A DNA stretch of 64,000 nucleotides, taken from NCBI RefSeq assembly GCF_963668665.1, contig NZ_OY764902.1, forward strand, positions 1,925,501 through 1,989,500, given 5' to 3'. Each line of letters opens with the position of its first letter. Within the stretch, counting starts at the first letter, position 1. Source of the stretch: an uncultured Anaeromusa sp. (GTDB taxonomy: Bacteria; Bacillota; Negativicutes; Anaeromusales; Anaeromusaceae). The translations under genes and the position numbers were made by a program. A model generated the notes under the pieces. That model saw only the letters and a list, made by a program, of their open reading frames with translations, was not told the DNA's origin and made no database searches. Below, piece by piece: positions 15,782 through 24,183 of the stretch.

Positions 15782-17041
15782 ATGGCAAATAGCCAAGCTG
15801 AATTAATAGAACGATTTCAATGTTATGTCGCAGTTCCGTCACAAAGCCTTTCGAATGGCGGAACGCAAGTTCCTAGCAGCGAAGGCCAATGGGAGCTGGC
15901 AAAATTATTACAACAGGAGTGCGCCAAGCTGGGCCTTGTCGACTTACACCTGAGTGAGCAGTGTGTTTTGACCGGAAAGCTGCCGGCTAATTTGCCAAAT
16001 GGCTGCAGCCGCAAGATTCCTTCAGTCGGCTTCGTCGCCCATCTCGATACGGTCGACGTCTGCTTATCGCCGGAAATTCATCCGCAAATGGTCAAGAATT
16101 ACGACGGCAAGGACATCGTGTTAAACAAGGATCAACTGATCGTGATGACGACCAAGGAGCATCCTGAGTTGCTGAACTACGTCGGACAGGATTTGATCGT
16201 TACCGATGGTACTAGCGTATTGGGCGCTGATAACAAAGCCGCCATTGCCAATATTATGACGGCGCTGTCAACCTTATCCGCAAATCCTTCTATGTATCAC
16301 GGCGATATATATATTGCCTTCGTTCCAGATGAGGAATGCGGTCTGTATGGTTCCAAAAGCATGGACTGCAGCAAATTTCCAGTAGATTTTGCCTATACCA
16401 TTGATTGCTGCGAGCTCGGCGAAGTCGTGTACGAGACTTTTAACGCCGGCAGCGCTGCCATTACAATTCATGGCGTAAGCGCTCATCCCATGAGCGCCAA
16501 AGGCGTACTCGTCAACCCAACGCTGCTGGCTGTCGATTTCATCAACATGTTCGACCGCAAAGAGACGCCGGAGTGCACGGAAGGGAAAGAAGGCTATATT
16601 TGGTGTCAAGCCGTCCAGTCCAATCAATCCACCGCTAAAGTAGAGTTAAATATCCGCGATCACTATAAAGAAAAATACGAAGCGCGTAAGCAGTTTGTTT
16701 TGGAAAATGTCCAAAAGCTGCAGGCGGGCAACCCTCGCGCTAAAATTGAATGCGCAATACAGGATGTGTATGGCAATATCGCTGACGCGGTGACAGACCA
16801 AAACCGCATTGCCATTGATTATCTTTATACGGCGATGAAGCAGTTGCAAATCACGCCGAAAACAATTGCTATGCGCGGCGGTACCGACGGTTCCTTCATC
16901 TCTACCAAAGGAATTTTGACCCCCAATTACTTTACCGGAGGGCACAACTTTCACTCGCGGTTTGAATTTTTGCCTATCCCCTCGTTAGAAAAATCCTATC
17001 AAATGACGATGACGCTCATTGATCTGATTTATAAAGGATAA
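15782..17041 (+). CDS. pepT: peptidase T (M20B tripeptidase), 419 aa
   Basis: A cytosolic zinc aminopeptidase that removes the N-terminal residue of tripeptides. Metal and catalytic motifs are in order: GFVAHLDTVD (His, Asp), TDGTSVLGADNKAAIANI (bridging Asp), PDEECGLYGSK (general-base Glu and Zn Glu), DCCELGEV, and the closing GGHNFHSRFEF (Zn His). Length is about that of PepT (408-420). ATG 15782 follows AAAAGAGG. It probably forms an operon with the AbgT gene. Confidence 0.92.
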   Translation: MANSQAELIERFQCYVAVPSQSLSNGGTQVPSSEGQWELAKLLQQECAKLGLVDLHLSEQCVLTGKLPANLPNGCSRKIPSVGFVAHLDTVDVCLSPEIHPQMVKNYDGKDIVLNKDQLIVMTTKEHPELLNYVGQDLIVTDGTSVLGADNKAAIANIMTALSTLSANPSMYHGDIYIAFVPDEECGLYGSKSMDCSKFPVDFAYTIDCCELGEVVYETFNAGSAAITIHGVSAHPMSAKGVLVNPTLLAVDFINMFDRKETPECTEGKEGYIWCQAVQSNQSTAKVELNIRDHYKEKYEARKQFVLENVQKLQAGNPRAKIECAIQDVYGNIADAVTDQNRIAIDYLYTAMKQLQITPKTIAMRGGTDGSFISTKGILTPNYFTGGHNFHSRFEFLPIPSLEKSYQMTMTLIDLIYKG

Positions 17042-17065
17042 AACGCATTATGACCTTGCCCTATT

Positions 17066-17191
17066 AGCGGTTTTCCCTCGCAACTTTCTAGTAGCGGGGT
17101 AATTCTGAACGGACTCGGGGAAAACTTATAAAAATACTGCTTAAATACCAAATTCCTACAAAATGGTTTACCATTTGCGGGGGTTTGGTAT
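17066..17191. repeat. partial composite repeat with hairpin
   Basis: CCCTCGCAACTTTCTAGTAG and GGGTAATTCTGAACGGACTC match the first module; the hairpin has arms ATACCAAATTCCTAC... (17145-17166) and ...GCGGGGGTTTGGTAT (17171-17191), followed by TTTTTATTTA. It may terminate pepT transcription. Confidence 0.7.
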
Positions 17192-17306
17192 TTTTATTTA
17201 CTTTTCTTGATAGAGGGTATTCAATATTGACTTCAAATATCCAGGAGATATCGGGGGCGATGATTTCTAGGAAGATAGTTTGTTGCATTAAGAATTTGAA
17301 AATGCG

Positions 17307-17335
17307 TTGACTATTGGAAAAAGTTTGAATATAAT
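17307..17335 (+). promoter_or_regulatory. promoter of the fructose PTS operon
   Basis: TTGACT (17307-17312) and TATAAT (17330-17335) are separated by exactly 17 bases. It stands 62 bases before the first gene. Confidence 0.8.
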
Positions 17336-17370
17336 CATAGATGAGAATAAAAAATCATAAATGAGCAAAA
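17333..17370 (+). promoter_or_regulatory. direct-repeat operator candidate for the DeoR-type regulator
   Basis: AATCATAGATGAGAATAA (17333-17350) and AATCATAAATGAGCAAAA (17353-17370) repeat with a 20-base period, two helical turns, directly overlapping the -10 box and start point. DeoR-family repressors commonly use such direct repeats. The repeats also cover the upstream ATG at 17361, which argues that translation starts further down. Confidence 0.6.
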
Positions 17371-17396
17371 ATGTGCATAAAAGAGAGGCTTGGAAA

Positions 17397-18167
17397 GTGT
17401 TGTACGAAGAAGAACGCAAAATGAAAATTGTAGAGTATTTGCAAGAGAATTCTAGGGCTTCCGTTCAAGAACTCGGCAAGAAATTTATGGTTTCGGATTC
17501 GACCGTACGTCGAGATTTGAAAGAACTGGAAGAATCTCGATTATTAAAAAGGACGCATGGCGGAGCGGTAGCCGCAGACAATGTTAATTTCGAGCCTGCT
17601 TTTATTGAAAAGGAAGATAAGTTTTGCAAGGAAAAGAAGAGCATTGCCCGTAAGGCGGTTGAGTTTGTTGAAGATGGCGATACGCTGGTTATAGATGCGG
17701 GTACGACGACTGCCTATTTAGCTAAAGAACTGAGGGGGCGCCATAATCTAAAAGTAGTGACAAACTCTTTGATTTTGGCGCAAGAATTGCAAGGCGCGGA
17801 TAATGTGGAGGTAATCCTTACGGGAGGGACTTTGCGGCAGCGGACATTATCATTAGTGGGGCCTATTGCGGAGCAAGCTCTTAGTTCCTTGAGAGTGGAT
17901 AAAGCGATTATTGCAACGAATGGTGTTGATATAGACGGGGGCTTGACTACGCCAAATGTAATTGAAGCGGCAGTAAAAGCGAAAATGATTGAGATTGCGC
18001 AAAAAGTTATCTTGGTAGCGGATTATAGCAAGGTAAATAAAGTAGCCTTTGCAAAATTTGCAGATATGACGCAAGTAGACGTTTTTGTAGTTGATGATAA
18101 AATACCGCAAGAGACCGTAGAGAAATTGAACAATTTGGGTGTATCAGTTTGTATCGTGACGGCGTAG
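17397..18167 (+). CDS. fruR: DeoR-family regulator of the fructose operon, 256 aa
   Basis: An N-terminal winged helix (ERKMKIVEYLQ, SVQELGKKFMVSDSTVRRDL, RTHGGAV) is followed by a DeoR sugar-phosphate-sensing domain (DAGTTTAYLAKEL, VVTNSL, LTGGTLR). Such repressors usually bind fructose-1-phosphate or another sugar phosphate as inducer. I choose GTG 17397 (M-L-Y-E-E-E-R, the usual DeoR N terminus) with AGAGAGG upstream; ATG 17361 falls within the candidate operator. It is the first gene of the operon, 12 bases before FruK, so it is autoregulated. Confidence 0.88.
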   Translation: MLYEEERKMKIVEYLQENSRASVQELGKKFMVSDSTVRRDLKELEESRLLKRTHGGAVAADNVNFEPAFIEKEDKFCKEKKSIARKAVEFVEDGDTLVIDAGTTTAYLAKELRGRHNLKVVTNSLILAQELQGADNVEVILTGGTLRQRTLSLVGPIAEQALSSLRVDKAIIATNGVDIDGGLTTPNVIEAAVKAKMIEIAQKVILVADYSKVNKVAFAKFADMTQVDVFVVDDKIPQETVEKLNNLGVSVCIVTA

Positions 18168-18179
18168 GAGGCGATAAGT

Positions 18180-19118
18180 TTGAACCTGCATGTAGTAACG
18201 GTGACGTTGAATCCAGCTATTGACAAAACCATCGTGGTAGACAAATTGGAAGTGGGCGGTCTGAACCGTGTGCAAAGCGTGCGAACCGATCCCGGCGGCA
18301 AGGGTATTAACGTAGCCAAGGTTTTACATCAATTTGGCGTAGACGTTGTGGCTGCGGGGATAATAGCCGGAAGCCAGGGGGAAAATCTTCTTCAATATTT
18401 GGAGAAACAGAGCATAAGAAGTAATTTTCTGACCGTGGCGGGTGAAACTAGAACAAACTTGAAGATAGTGGATCGAACAGCCGGCGTGACTACGGAGCTG
18501 AATGAATATGGCTTTGAAGTAGGTCTGGAAGATTTGCAGAGCTTTGAACGCCGCTTTGCCAAGCTATTGAAAAATGCGTCCTATTTAGTATTAAGCGGGA
18601 GCCTTCCACGGCAAACGGCAAGTACGATCTATTATGATTTGGCTAAAACTGCCGCGGATATGGGAGTAAAAACAATATTGGATGCAGATGGGGAAGCGCT
18701 GGCGGAGGGAATTAAGGCAAAGCCTTTTGCCATAAAGCCTAATATTCATGAGTTGGAAAAGCTGGCGGGACATTCTTTAGAAAATGATGATGAGGTCATC
18801 GCTGCTGCACGCCGCTTACTTGTCCAAGGAGTGAAAATTGTCGTGGTCTCTATGGGGGCTAAAGGGGCGATCGTTATTGCCGGAGAAGCCGTCTATCGGG
18901 TAGCGGCGCCGGTTATTACGCCGCAAAGCACGGTAGGGGCGGGAGATTCCATGGTTGCTGTTTTGACGTACTCTTTGTTGCAAGGCTATCCGTTAGAGGA
19001 AATCGCTAAGTGGATTACTGCGGCTGGTACGATAACCGCTTCCAAAGAGGGAACGCAAGTCTGCACGTTACAAGAAGTGAAAAAACTTGCGCCGGATATT
19101 CAGGTGCAGAAGATTTGA
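18180..19118 (+). CDS. fruK: 1-phosphofructokinase, 312 aa
   Basis: A PfkB-family kinase that converts fructose-1-phosphate to fructose-1,6-bisphosphate in the cytosol. TLNPAIDKT, DPGGKGINVAKVL and the C-terminal GAGDSMVAVL (anion hole and catalytic Asp) are diagnostic. The start is TTG 18180 with AGGAGG eight bases upstream. It lies between the regulator and EIIBC, so its product handles exactly what the PTS imports. Confidence 0.93.
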   Translation: MNLHVVTVTLNPAIDKTIVVDKLEVGGLNRVQSVRTDPGGKGINVAKVLHQFGVDVVAAGIIAGSQGENLLQYLEKQSIRSNFLTVAGETRTNLKIVDRTAGVTTELNEYGFEVGLEDLQSFERRFAKLLKNASYLVLSGSLPRQTASTIYYDLAKTAADMGVKTILDADGEALAEGIKAKPFAIKPNIHELEKLAGHSLENDDEVIAAARRLLVQGVKIVVVSMGAKGAIVIAGEAVYRVAAPVITPQSTVGAGDSMVAVLTYSLLQGYPLEEIAKWITAAGTITASKEGTQVCTLQEVKKLAPDIQVQKI

Positions 19119-19151
19119 CAGGCGGTTGTGTTTTAAAAAAGGAGGATTTTT

Positions 19152-20513
19152 ATGAAAAAGATTCTTGCGGTAACAGGCTGCCCTACCGGTATCGCGCACA
19201 CCTATATGGCGGCGGAAGCCCTCGAACAGGCGGCCAAAGAAGAGCAGGTGGAGCTTAAAGTGGAAACTCGCGGCGCGGTTGGCGTGGAAAATGAGCTGAC
19301 GGCGGCGGACATTGCGGAAGCGTATGCGATCATTGTCGCGGCGGCTACCGATGTCGATGAGGCGCGCTTTCAAGGCAAGGCGGTCTTGAAGGTCGCTATT
19401 GGTCAAGCGATTAAAGACCCTAAGGCGGTGCTGGCTCAAGCGTTGGAGTTGCAACCTGTAGCGGATACGGTTGCTCCAACTCAGGTAATTGAAGAAAAGA
19501 AAGCGCAGAGAACCGGACCCTATAAGCATTTAATGACAGGCGTATCCTATATGCTGCCTATGGTGGTGGCGGGGGGCTTGCTTATTGCAGTATCGTTCAT
19601 TTTTGGGATTGAAGCATTTAAGGAAAAAGGGACGCTGGCGGCGGCTTTGATGGATATTGGCGGCGGAGCTGCGTTTGCGCTGATGGTTCCTGTTCTGGCA
19701 GGCTTTATTGCGTTTTCCATAGCGGAAAAGCCAGGCTTGGCCCCAGGTCTTATTGGCGGTATGCTGGCGTCAAAGCTGGGAGCTGGTTTTTTAGGCGGTA
19801 TTATAGCCGGTTTTTTGGCAGGGTATACGGCGAAGTGGCTAAAAGACACCATCAAGCTTCCTAAAAATTTTGCAGGGTTGGTTCCAATTTTGATTATTCC
19901 CTTTGTGGCCAGCGCCATTGTTGGTTTGCTGATGATTTATGTTATCGGCAGTCCGATGAAGGCGGTCATGGAGGGGTTAACCGCGTGGTTGACTAACTTG
20001 GGGACCGGGAATGCTTTGCTGTTGGGTCTGCTTTTGGGAGTCATGATGGCTTTTGATATGGGAGGGCCTGTTAATAAGGCGGCTTACACGTTTGCAGTCG
20101 GGCTTTTGAGCAGCGGTATTTATGCTCCCATCGCCGCAGTAATGGCCGCGGGTATGACGCCGCCTTTAGGAATTTGGCTGGCCACTGTTTTGGCGCCTAA
20201 AAAATTTACGCCGGAAGAACGGGAAGGCGGTAAAGCGGCAGGCGTATTGGGTATGTCCTTTATCACGGAGGGTGCGATTCCTTTTGCAGCTGCCGATCCG
20301 TTGCGTGTTATTCCCTCGATTATGGCAGGTTCCGCTGTAGCGGGAGCGTTGTCTATGGTTTTAGGAGCAACCTTGAAAGCGCCTCACGGCGGAGTTTTTG
20401 TTCTGCTTATCCCCAATGCTGTTGAAAATCTGGCTATGTACGTGGTGGCGATTGTGGCAGGTACGGTGGTAACGGCGGCGCTGCTTAGCGTTGTGAAAAA
20501 GAATAAAGAGTAA
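19152..20513 (+). CDS. fruA: fructose PTS EIIBC component, 453 aa
   Basis: The N-terminal IIB domain (about 1-100) carries the phosphorylated cysteine C10 in [17 protein letters not shown]. After a linker, the IIC domain has about nine to ten hydrophobic segments, including [14 protein letters not shown] and [14 protein letters not shown], which are typical of the fructose/mannitol family. It transports and phosphorylates fructose to fructose-1-phosphate. EIIA is encoded separately just downstream. The ribosome site is AAAAAAGGAGG. Confidence 0.93.
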   Translation: MKKILAVTGCPTGIAHTYMAAEALEQAAKEEQVELKVETRGAVGVENELTAADIAEAYAIIVAAATDVDEARFQGKAVLKVAIGQAIKDPKAVLAQALELQPVADTVAPTQVIEEKKAQRTGPYKHLMTGVSYMLPMVVAGGLLIAVSFIFGIEAFKEKGTLAAALMDIGGGAAFALMVPVLAGFIAFSIAEKPGLAPGLIGGMLASKLGAGFLGGIIAGFLAGYTAKWLKDTIKLPKNFAGLVPILIIPFVASAIVGLLMIYVIGSPMKAVMEGLTAWLTNLGTGNALLLGLLLGVMMAFDMGGPVNKAAYTFAVGLLSSGIYAPIAAVMAAGMTPPLGIWLATVLAPKKFTPEEREGGKAAGVLGMSFITEGAIPFAAADPLRVIPSIMAGSAVAGALSMVLGATLKAPHGGVFVLLIPNAVENLAMYVVAIVAGTVVTAALLSVVKKNKE

Positions 20514-20555
20514 GTTCTAACGCGTCAAAATAAAGATAATAGCGGGGGTGTTTTA

Positions 20556-21008
20556 ATGGAAATTATTAATATTATTAAGGATGAAACGGTTTTCCTGGGG
20601 TTAGAGACAACCAGCCGTGAGGATTGCTTGGAGACGATGATTGCCGGTATGGAACGCGCCGGTTTTGTAAGCGATAAGAAACTGTATTTGGCTACGGTGC
20701 AGGAACGGGAAACCAAAGGCTCAACAGGGATTGGTTTTGGAGTCGCCATTCCTCACGGGAAATCGAGCGGTATCGCCGCCCCGGGGCTTGCGTTTGCTCG
20801 CTTAGCTAATCCGATCGATTGGAATTCTCTTGATGGCAAACCGGTTCAAATGGTGTTTTTGATCGGAGTTCCAGAGCAAATGGCAGGAGACGCCCATATA
20901 AAAATCTTAGTTGCTTTATCGAGAAAGTTGATTCACGAAGAGTTTCGCAGCAAGCTGTTGGCGGTAACCTCGCCGGCAGAGCTGTATCAAATTTTACAGG
21001 CTATGTAG
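20556..21008 (+). CDS. fructose PTS EIIA component, 150 aa
   Basis: A soluble EIIA of the fructose/mannitol-Ntr type. The phosphorylated histidine is H67 in GFGVAIPHGKS. It accepts phosphate from HPr and passes it to C10 of EIIBC. It sits between EIIBC and HPr in one operon; the start ATG 20556 follows GGGGGTG. Confidence 0.92.
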   Translation: MEIINIIKDETVFLGLETTSREDCLETMIAGMERAGFVSDKKLYLATVQERETKGSTGIGFGVAIPHGKSSGIAAPGLAFARLANPIDWNSLDGKPVQMVFLIGVPEQMAGDAHIKILVALSRKLIHEEFRSKLLAVTSPAELYQILQAM

Positions 21009-21019
21009 GAGGTGCGCGA

Positions 21020-21289
21020 ATGATTACGCTAGAAGAAGTGTTGCAAAATGAAAGCGGATTTCATATCCGTCCGGCCCAGTTGTTTGTGGAAAAGGCGTCT
21101 GAATTTTCCTCTGGTGTGGTTGTCGGCAACGAAGAAGGCATGGAAACGGACGGAAAAAGCATTTTGGGTTTGATGACGATGGGCTTTGTATGCGGCTCGA
21201 AAGTAGTCATCAAGATTGAGGGCGCGGATGAAGACGCCGCTGCGCAGGCATTGGCGGAATTAGTTCGAAGCAAATTTGGTGAAAAATAA
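21020..21289 (+). CDS. HPr-like phosphocarrier protein, 89 aa
   Basis: The active-site histidine is exactly residue 15, in GFHIRPAQLF rather than the common GLHARPA. The regulatory serine position is S47 in GKSILGLMTMG, so control by an HPr kinase is possible. AGGAGG precedes ATG 21020. Being coded with EI and EIIA in the fructose operon it may be a dedicated carrier; whether the cell has another HPr elsewhere cannot be seen here. Confidence 0.92.
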   Translation: MITLEEVLQNESGFHIRPAQLFVEKASEFSSGVVVGNEEGMETDGKSILGLMTMGFVCGSKVVIKIEGADEDAAAQALAELVRSKFGEK

Positions 21290-21307
21290 ATTTGAAGGGT
21301 GAATGCC

Positions 21308-23044
21308 ATGACCGAGGTAAAAGTAACAGGCATTGGCGTATCCGAAGGGGTGCGCATCGGCAAGGCGTTTCGCTATGAACGCGCTCCTGCGGTGCAATTT
21401 CGCCAAATTGATGAACAGGAAGCGGTTTCGGAGGTAAAGCGTCTTACAGAAGCCAAGGAACAAGCGATAAAGAGTATTGAAGAATTGAGTCAACAGGCTA
21501 AAGCAACAATCGGGGAAGAAAAAGCAGGAATTATCGAGGCGCAAAAAAGCTTTTTACAAGATCCCGCTTTTTGTCCAGAGATGGAAAAGCTAATTGGTAA
21601 GAGCTTAATCTCCGCCGAAGCAGCCGTTGATCAGGTTGTGAAAAAATTTGCAGCAATTTTTGAAGCTATGCCGAATGAGTATATGCAGGAGCGCGCCGCC
21701 GATGTTAAGGATGTAGGCGTTCGCTTGTTACAGGCGTTGAGCGGGGTTCAAGAGAAGACTCTTGAGAACATTAGGAGCGAAGTAATTTTGCTTGCTGATG
21801 ATTTAGCACCAAGTGATACGATACAGCTTAATAAGAACTATGTATTGGCTTTTGCGACGCAAAAAGGAGGCAAAACCTCTCATACCGCTATTTTTGCCAA
21901 AACGTTAGGCGTTCCGGCGGTGATTGGGTTAGGGGCTTTTTTAGAGCAAGTTCAAGAGGGAGATTCCATTATCGTAGATGGAGGCGCGGGAATTTGCATT
22001 CTTCGGCCAGCAGCGGAAACCATCAAATTTTATGAAGAAAAGCAGCGGCAAGAAATGCATGATGCCGAGATGTTGGAGCATTTTGCCAATGAAGAAGCCG
22101 TTACTCGCGACGGGTATCGAGTTGAAATCGGTGCGAATATTGGTACGGCGGCGGATGCTGAGTTCGCATTAGAGCAAGGCGCTGAAGGCGTCGGCTTATT
22201 GCGGACGGAACTTGTTTTCATGGCCGAAGAGCGTATGCCTGATGAAGAAACGCAAGTAACCGCGTATAAAAGTATTGTGCAGTCGATGGGGGAGCGTCCT
22301 GTTATTATCCGTACGCTGGATATCGGCGGGGATAAGGCGCTATCCTATCTGCACATTCCTCAAGAAATGAATCCGTTCTTGGGATATCGGGCGATTCGCC
22401 TTTGTCTGGATCAAAAAGACTTGTTTGTTACGCAACTGCGGGCTATTTTGCGGGCTAGCGCTTTTGGCAAAGTTAAAATTATGTTTCCGATGATTTCCTG
22501 CATGGAAGAGTGGCGGACGGCAAGGGCTGTTGTGGAAGAGGTGAAACAGCAGCTGCGTGAGGAGCAGATTGCTTTTGACGAAGCGGTTGAAGTAGGAATG
22601 ATGGTAGAAATCCCTGCTGCCGCTATTATGGCTGGGCAATTTGCGAAGGAAGTGGATTTCTTCAGCATCGGCACGAATGATTTGGTGCAGTATACGCTGG
22701 CGGTAGATCGTATGAATGAAAAAATTGACTATTTATATGATCATTTTCATCCGGCTGTGCTTCAGTTGCTTCAACACGTTGCTGTGGCGGCCAAGGCGGA
22801 GGGGAAATTCGTCGGCATGTGCGGCGGAATGGCGGGCGAGCCCAAAGCGGTTCCTCTTCTCGTGGCGTTAGGGCTGGATGAATTAAGCATGTCGGCAACC
22901 TCGATTCGCAAGGTGAAATGCGCTGTTTCTAAGCTTGAATTAGCGAAATGCCAGGAGCTTTTGGAAGAGGTTATGAAAATGAGCACGGCTCAGGACGTGC
23001 GCCAAAAAGTTGAGGAGTTTTGCAAGAGGCACGAAATTTATTGA
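21308..23044 (+). CDS. ptsI: phosphoenolpyruvate-protein phosphotransferase (enzyme I), 578 aa
   Basis: EI takes phosphate from PEP onto H192 in GGKTSHTAIFAKTLGVPAV and hands it to HPr. The PEP-binding domain shows GIGLLRTE-type sequence (EGVGLLRTELVF), TLDIGGDK, FSIGTNDLVQYTLA and GMCGGMAG with the catalytic cysteine. I choose ATG 21308 with AAGGGTGA upstream over GTG 21299. It closes an operon that holds every component from PEP to imported sugar, and a terminator follows at 23088. Confidence 0.95.
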   Translation: MTEVKVTGIGVSEGVRIGKAFRYERAPAVQFRQIDEQEAVSEVKRLTEAKEQAIKSIEELSQQAKATIGEEKAGIIEAQKSFLQDPAFCPEMEKLIGKSLISAEAAVDQVVKKFAAIFEAMPNEYMQERAADVKDVGVRLLQALSGVQEKTLENIRSEVILLADDLAPSDTIQLNKNYVLAFATQKGGKTSHTAIFAKTLGVPAVIGLGAFLEQVQEGDSIIVDGGAGICILRPAAETIKFYEEKQRQEMHDAEMLEHFANEEAVTRDGYRVEIGANIGTAADAEFALEQGAEGVGLLRTELVFMAEERMPDEETQVTAYKSIVQSMGERPVIIRTLDIGGDKALSYLHIPQEMNPFLGYRAIRLCLDQKDLFVTQLRAILRASAFGKVKIMFPMISCMEEWRTARAVVEEVKQQLREEQIAFDEAVEVGMMVEIPAAAIMAGQFAKEVDFFSIGTNDLVQYTLAVDRMNEKIDYLYDHFHPAVLQLLQHVAVAAKAEGKFVGMCGGMAGEPKAVPLLVALGLDELSMSATSIRKVKCAVSKLELAKCQELLEEVMKMSTAQDVRQKVEEFCKRHEIY

Positions 23045-23087
23045 ACTTTGAGAAGTTATAATGAAATAATTTGATCTTTTGAGTAGC

Positions 23088-23123
23088 AAAAAGGGTAATG
23101 AGACAGAGCTCATTACCCTTTTT
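23088..23123 (+). terminator. terminator of the fructose PTS operon
   Basis: A 15-bp perfect stem AAAAAGGGTAATGAG / CTCATTACCCTTTTT with a 6-nt loop. Confidence 0.85.
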
Positions 23124-23190
23124 CCAATGGTTTTCTTGATGCAGAATGGATCGGCTAGGATTGGGTCATTGTGCTAAATTGCGCAAAAAT

Positions 23191-23250
23191 AGAACTTCTG
23201 TTAAATTAATGATAATTTGGCAGGGGTTCTTTGCATTTTAAGGAATAAAG
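23191..23250. repeat. hairpin of the dispersed family upstream of scpB
   Basis: Arms AGAACTTCTGTTAAATT (23191-23207) and AATTTGGCAGGGGTTCT (23214-23230), followed by TTTTAAGGAATAAAG. A close relative is at 33525-33564 with the same tail TTTTAAGGAATAA. Confidence 0.7.
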
Positions 23251-23324
23251 ATAATAAGGCGGTATAAAGTATACAAACAATAGGTCGAGGAAAAGCTAGG
23301 TATGCTTATTTAGGAGGAATAGTT

Positions 23325-24104
23325 ATGTCATTAGTTACGGTAGAAGTTTTAGACAAAGTGGGTATTCTTACACTGAATAATACCCAAAAACTAAACGCCT
23401 TAAGTTCTAAACTCGTGGAGGATATTGTTGAGGCGCTTGGTAACTTTCAAAAAGAGCAGATACATATCGTCATCTTGCGTGCGCCAGAAGGCGCCAAGGT
23501 ATGGTCGGCAGGTCATGATGTTAAAGAATTGCCATTAAAGTTGAGAGATCCTTTAAGCTATTACGATTCGCTTGAGGTGCTTCTGCGAACGGTTGAAGAG
23601 TATCCTGGTCCCGTAATTGCCATGGTGCACGGCAGTGTTTGGGGCGGCGCTTGCGATTTAATTATGACTTGCGATATGGTGATTGCCGATAAGACAGCTA
23701 AGTTCGCCATGACTCCTGCTAAGCTTGGGGTTCCGTATAATTCGACAGGTATTTTGCATTTCATGAATCGCCTGCCAATCAATATTGCGAAAGAGATGTT
23801 TTTTACGGCGGAATTAATGTCGTCAGAAAGGGCTTTAAACGTAGGCATTATCAATCATTTAGTGGAAGAAGAAGAACTTCTTCCTTTTACCTTAAATATG
23901 GCTCAGACAATTAGCACTCGGTCCATTTTATCGATTCAGGTCATTAAGGAACAGTTCCGCGTTTTGTCAAAAGCATATTCGATCACTCCCTCCGCCTTTG
24001 AACGAGTGCAGGGGATGCGGCGGAAGGTGTATGACAGCCATGATTATGAAGAAGCAATCACTGCATTTTTAGAAAAACGTCCAGCAAAGTTTAAAGGTGA
24101 GTAA
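23325..24104 (+). CDS. scpB: methylmalonyl-CoA decarboxylase (ScpB/YgfG type), 259 aa
   Basis: A crotonase-fold enzyme close to E. coli ScpB along its full length: KLNALSSKLVEDI, VILRAPEGAKVWSAGHD, GSVWGGACDLIMTCDMV, MTPAKLGVPYN, FERVQGMRRKVYDSHDYEEA. The proposed catalytic H64 (SAGHD) and Y138 (VPYN) occupy the positions of H66 and Y140 in E. coli. It releases CO2 from methylmalonyl-CoA to give propionyl-CoA. AGGAGG precedes ATG 23325. Neighbouring genes are not mutase or CoA-transferase, so the gene is isolated. A 44-bp piece related to codons for MTPAKLGVPYNSTG occurs at 33442. Confidence 0.92.
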   Translation: MSLVTVEVLDKVGILTLNNTQKLNALSSKLVEDIVEALGNFQKEQIHIVILRAPEGAKVWSAGHDVKELPLKLRDPLSYYDSLEVLLRTVEEYPGPVIAMVHGSVWGGACDLIMTCDMVIADKTAKFAMTPAKLGVPYNSTGILHFMNRLPINIAKEMFFTAELMSSERALNVGIINHLVEEEELLPFTLNMAQTISTRSILSIQVIKEQFRVLSKAYSITPSAFERVQGMRRKVYDSHDYEEAITAFLEKRPAKFKGE

Positions 24105-24183
24105 GAGTTCTGATCGTAATAGGGCTTGAGCGAATGGTGTGAAGCAGAATACTTACTTTTCTTATGCAGACAAGGAGGATGCT

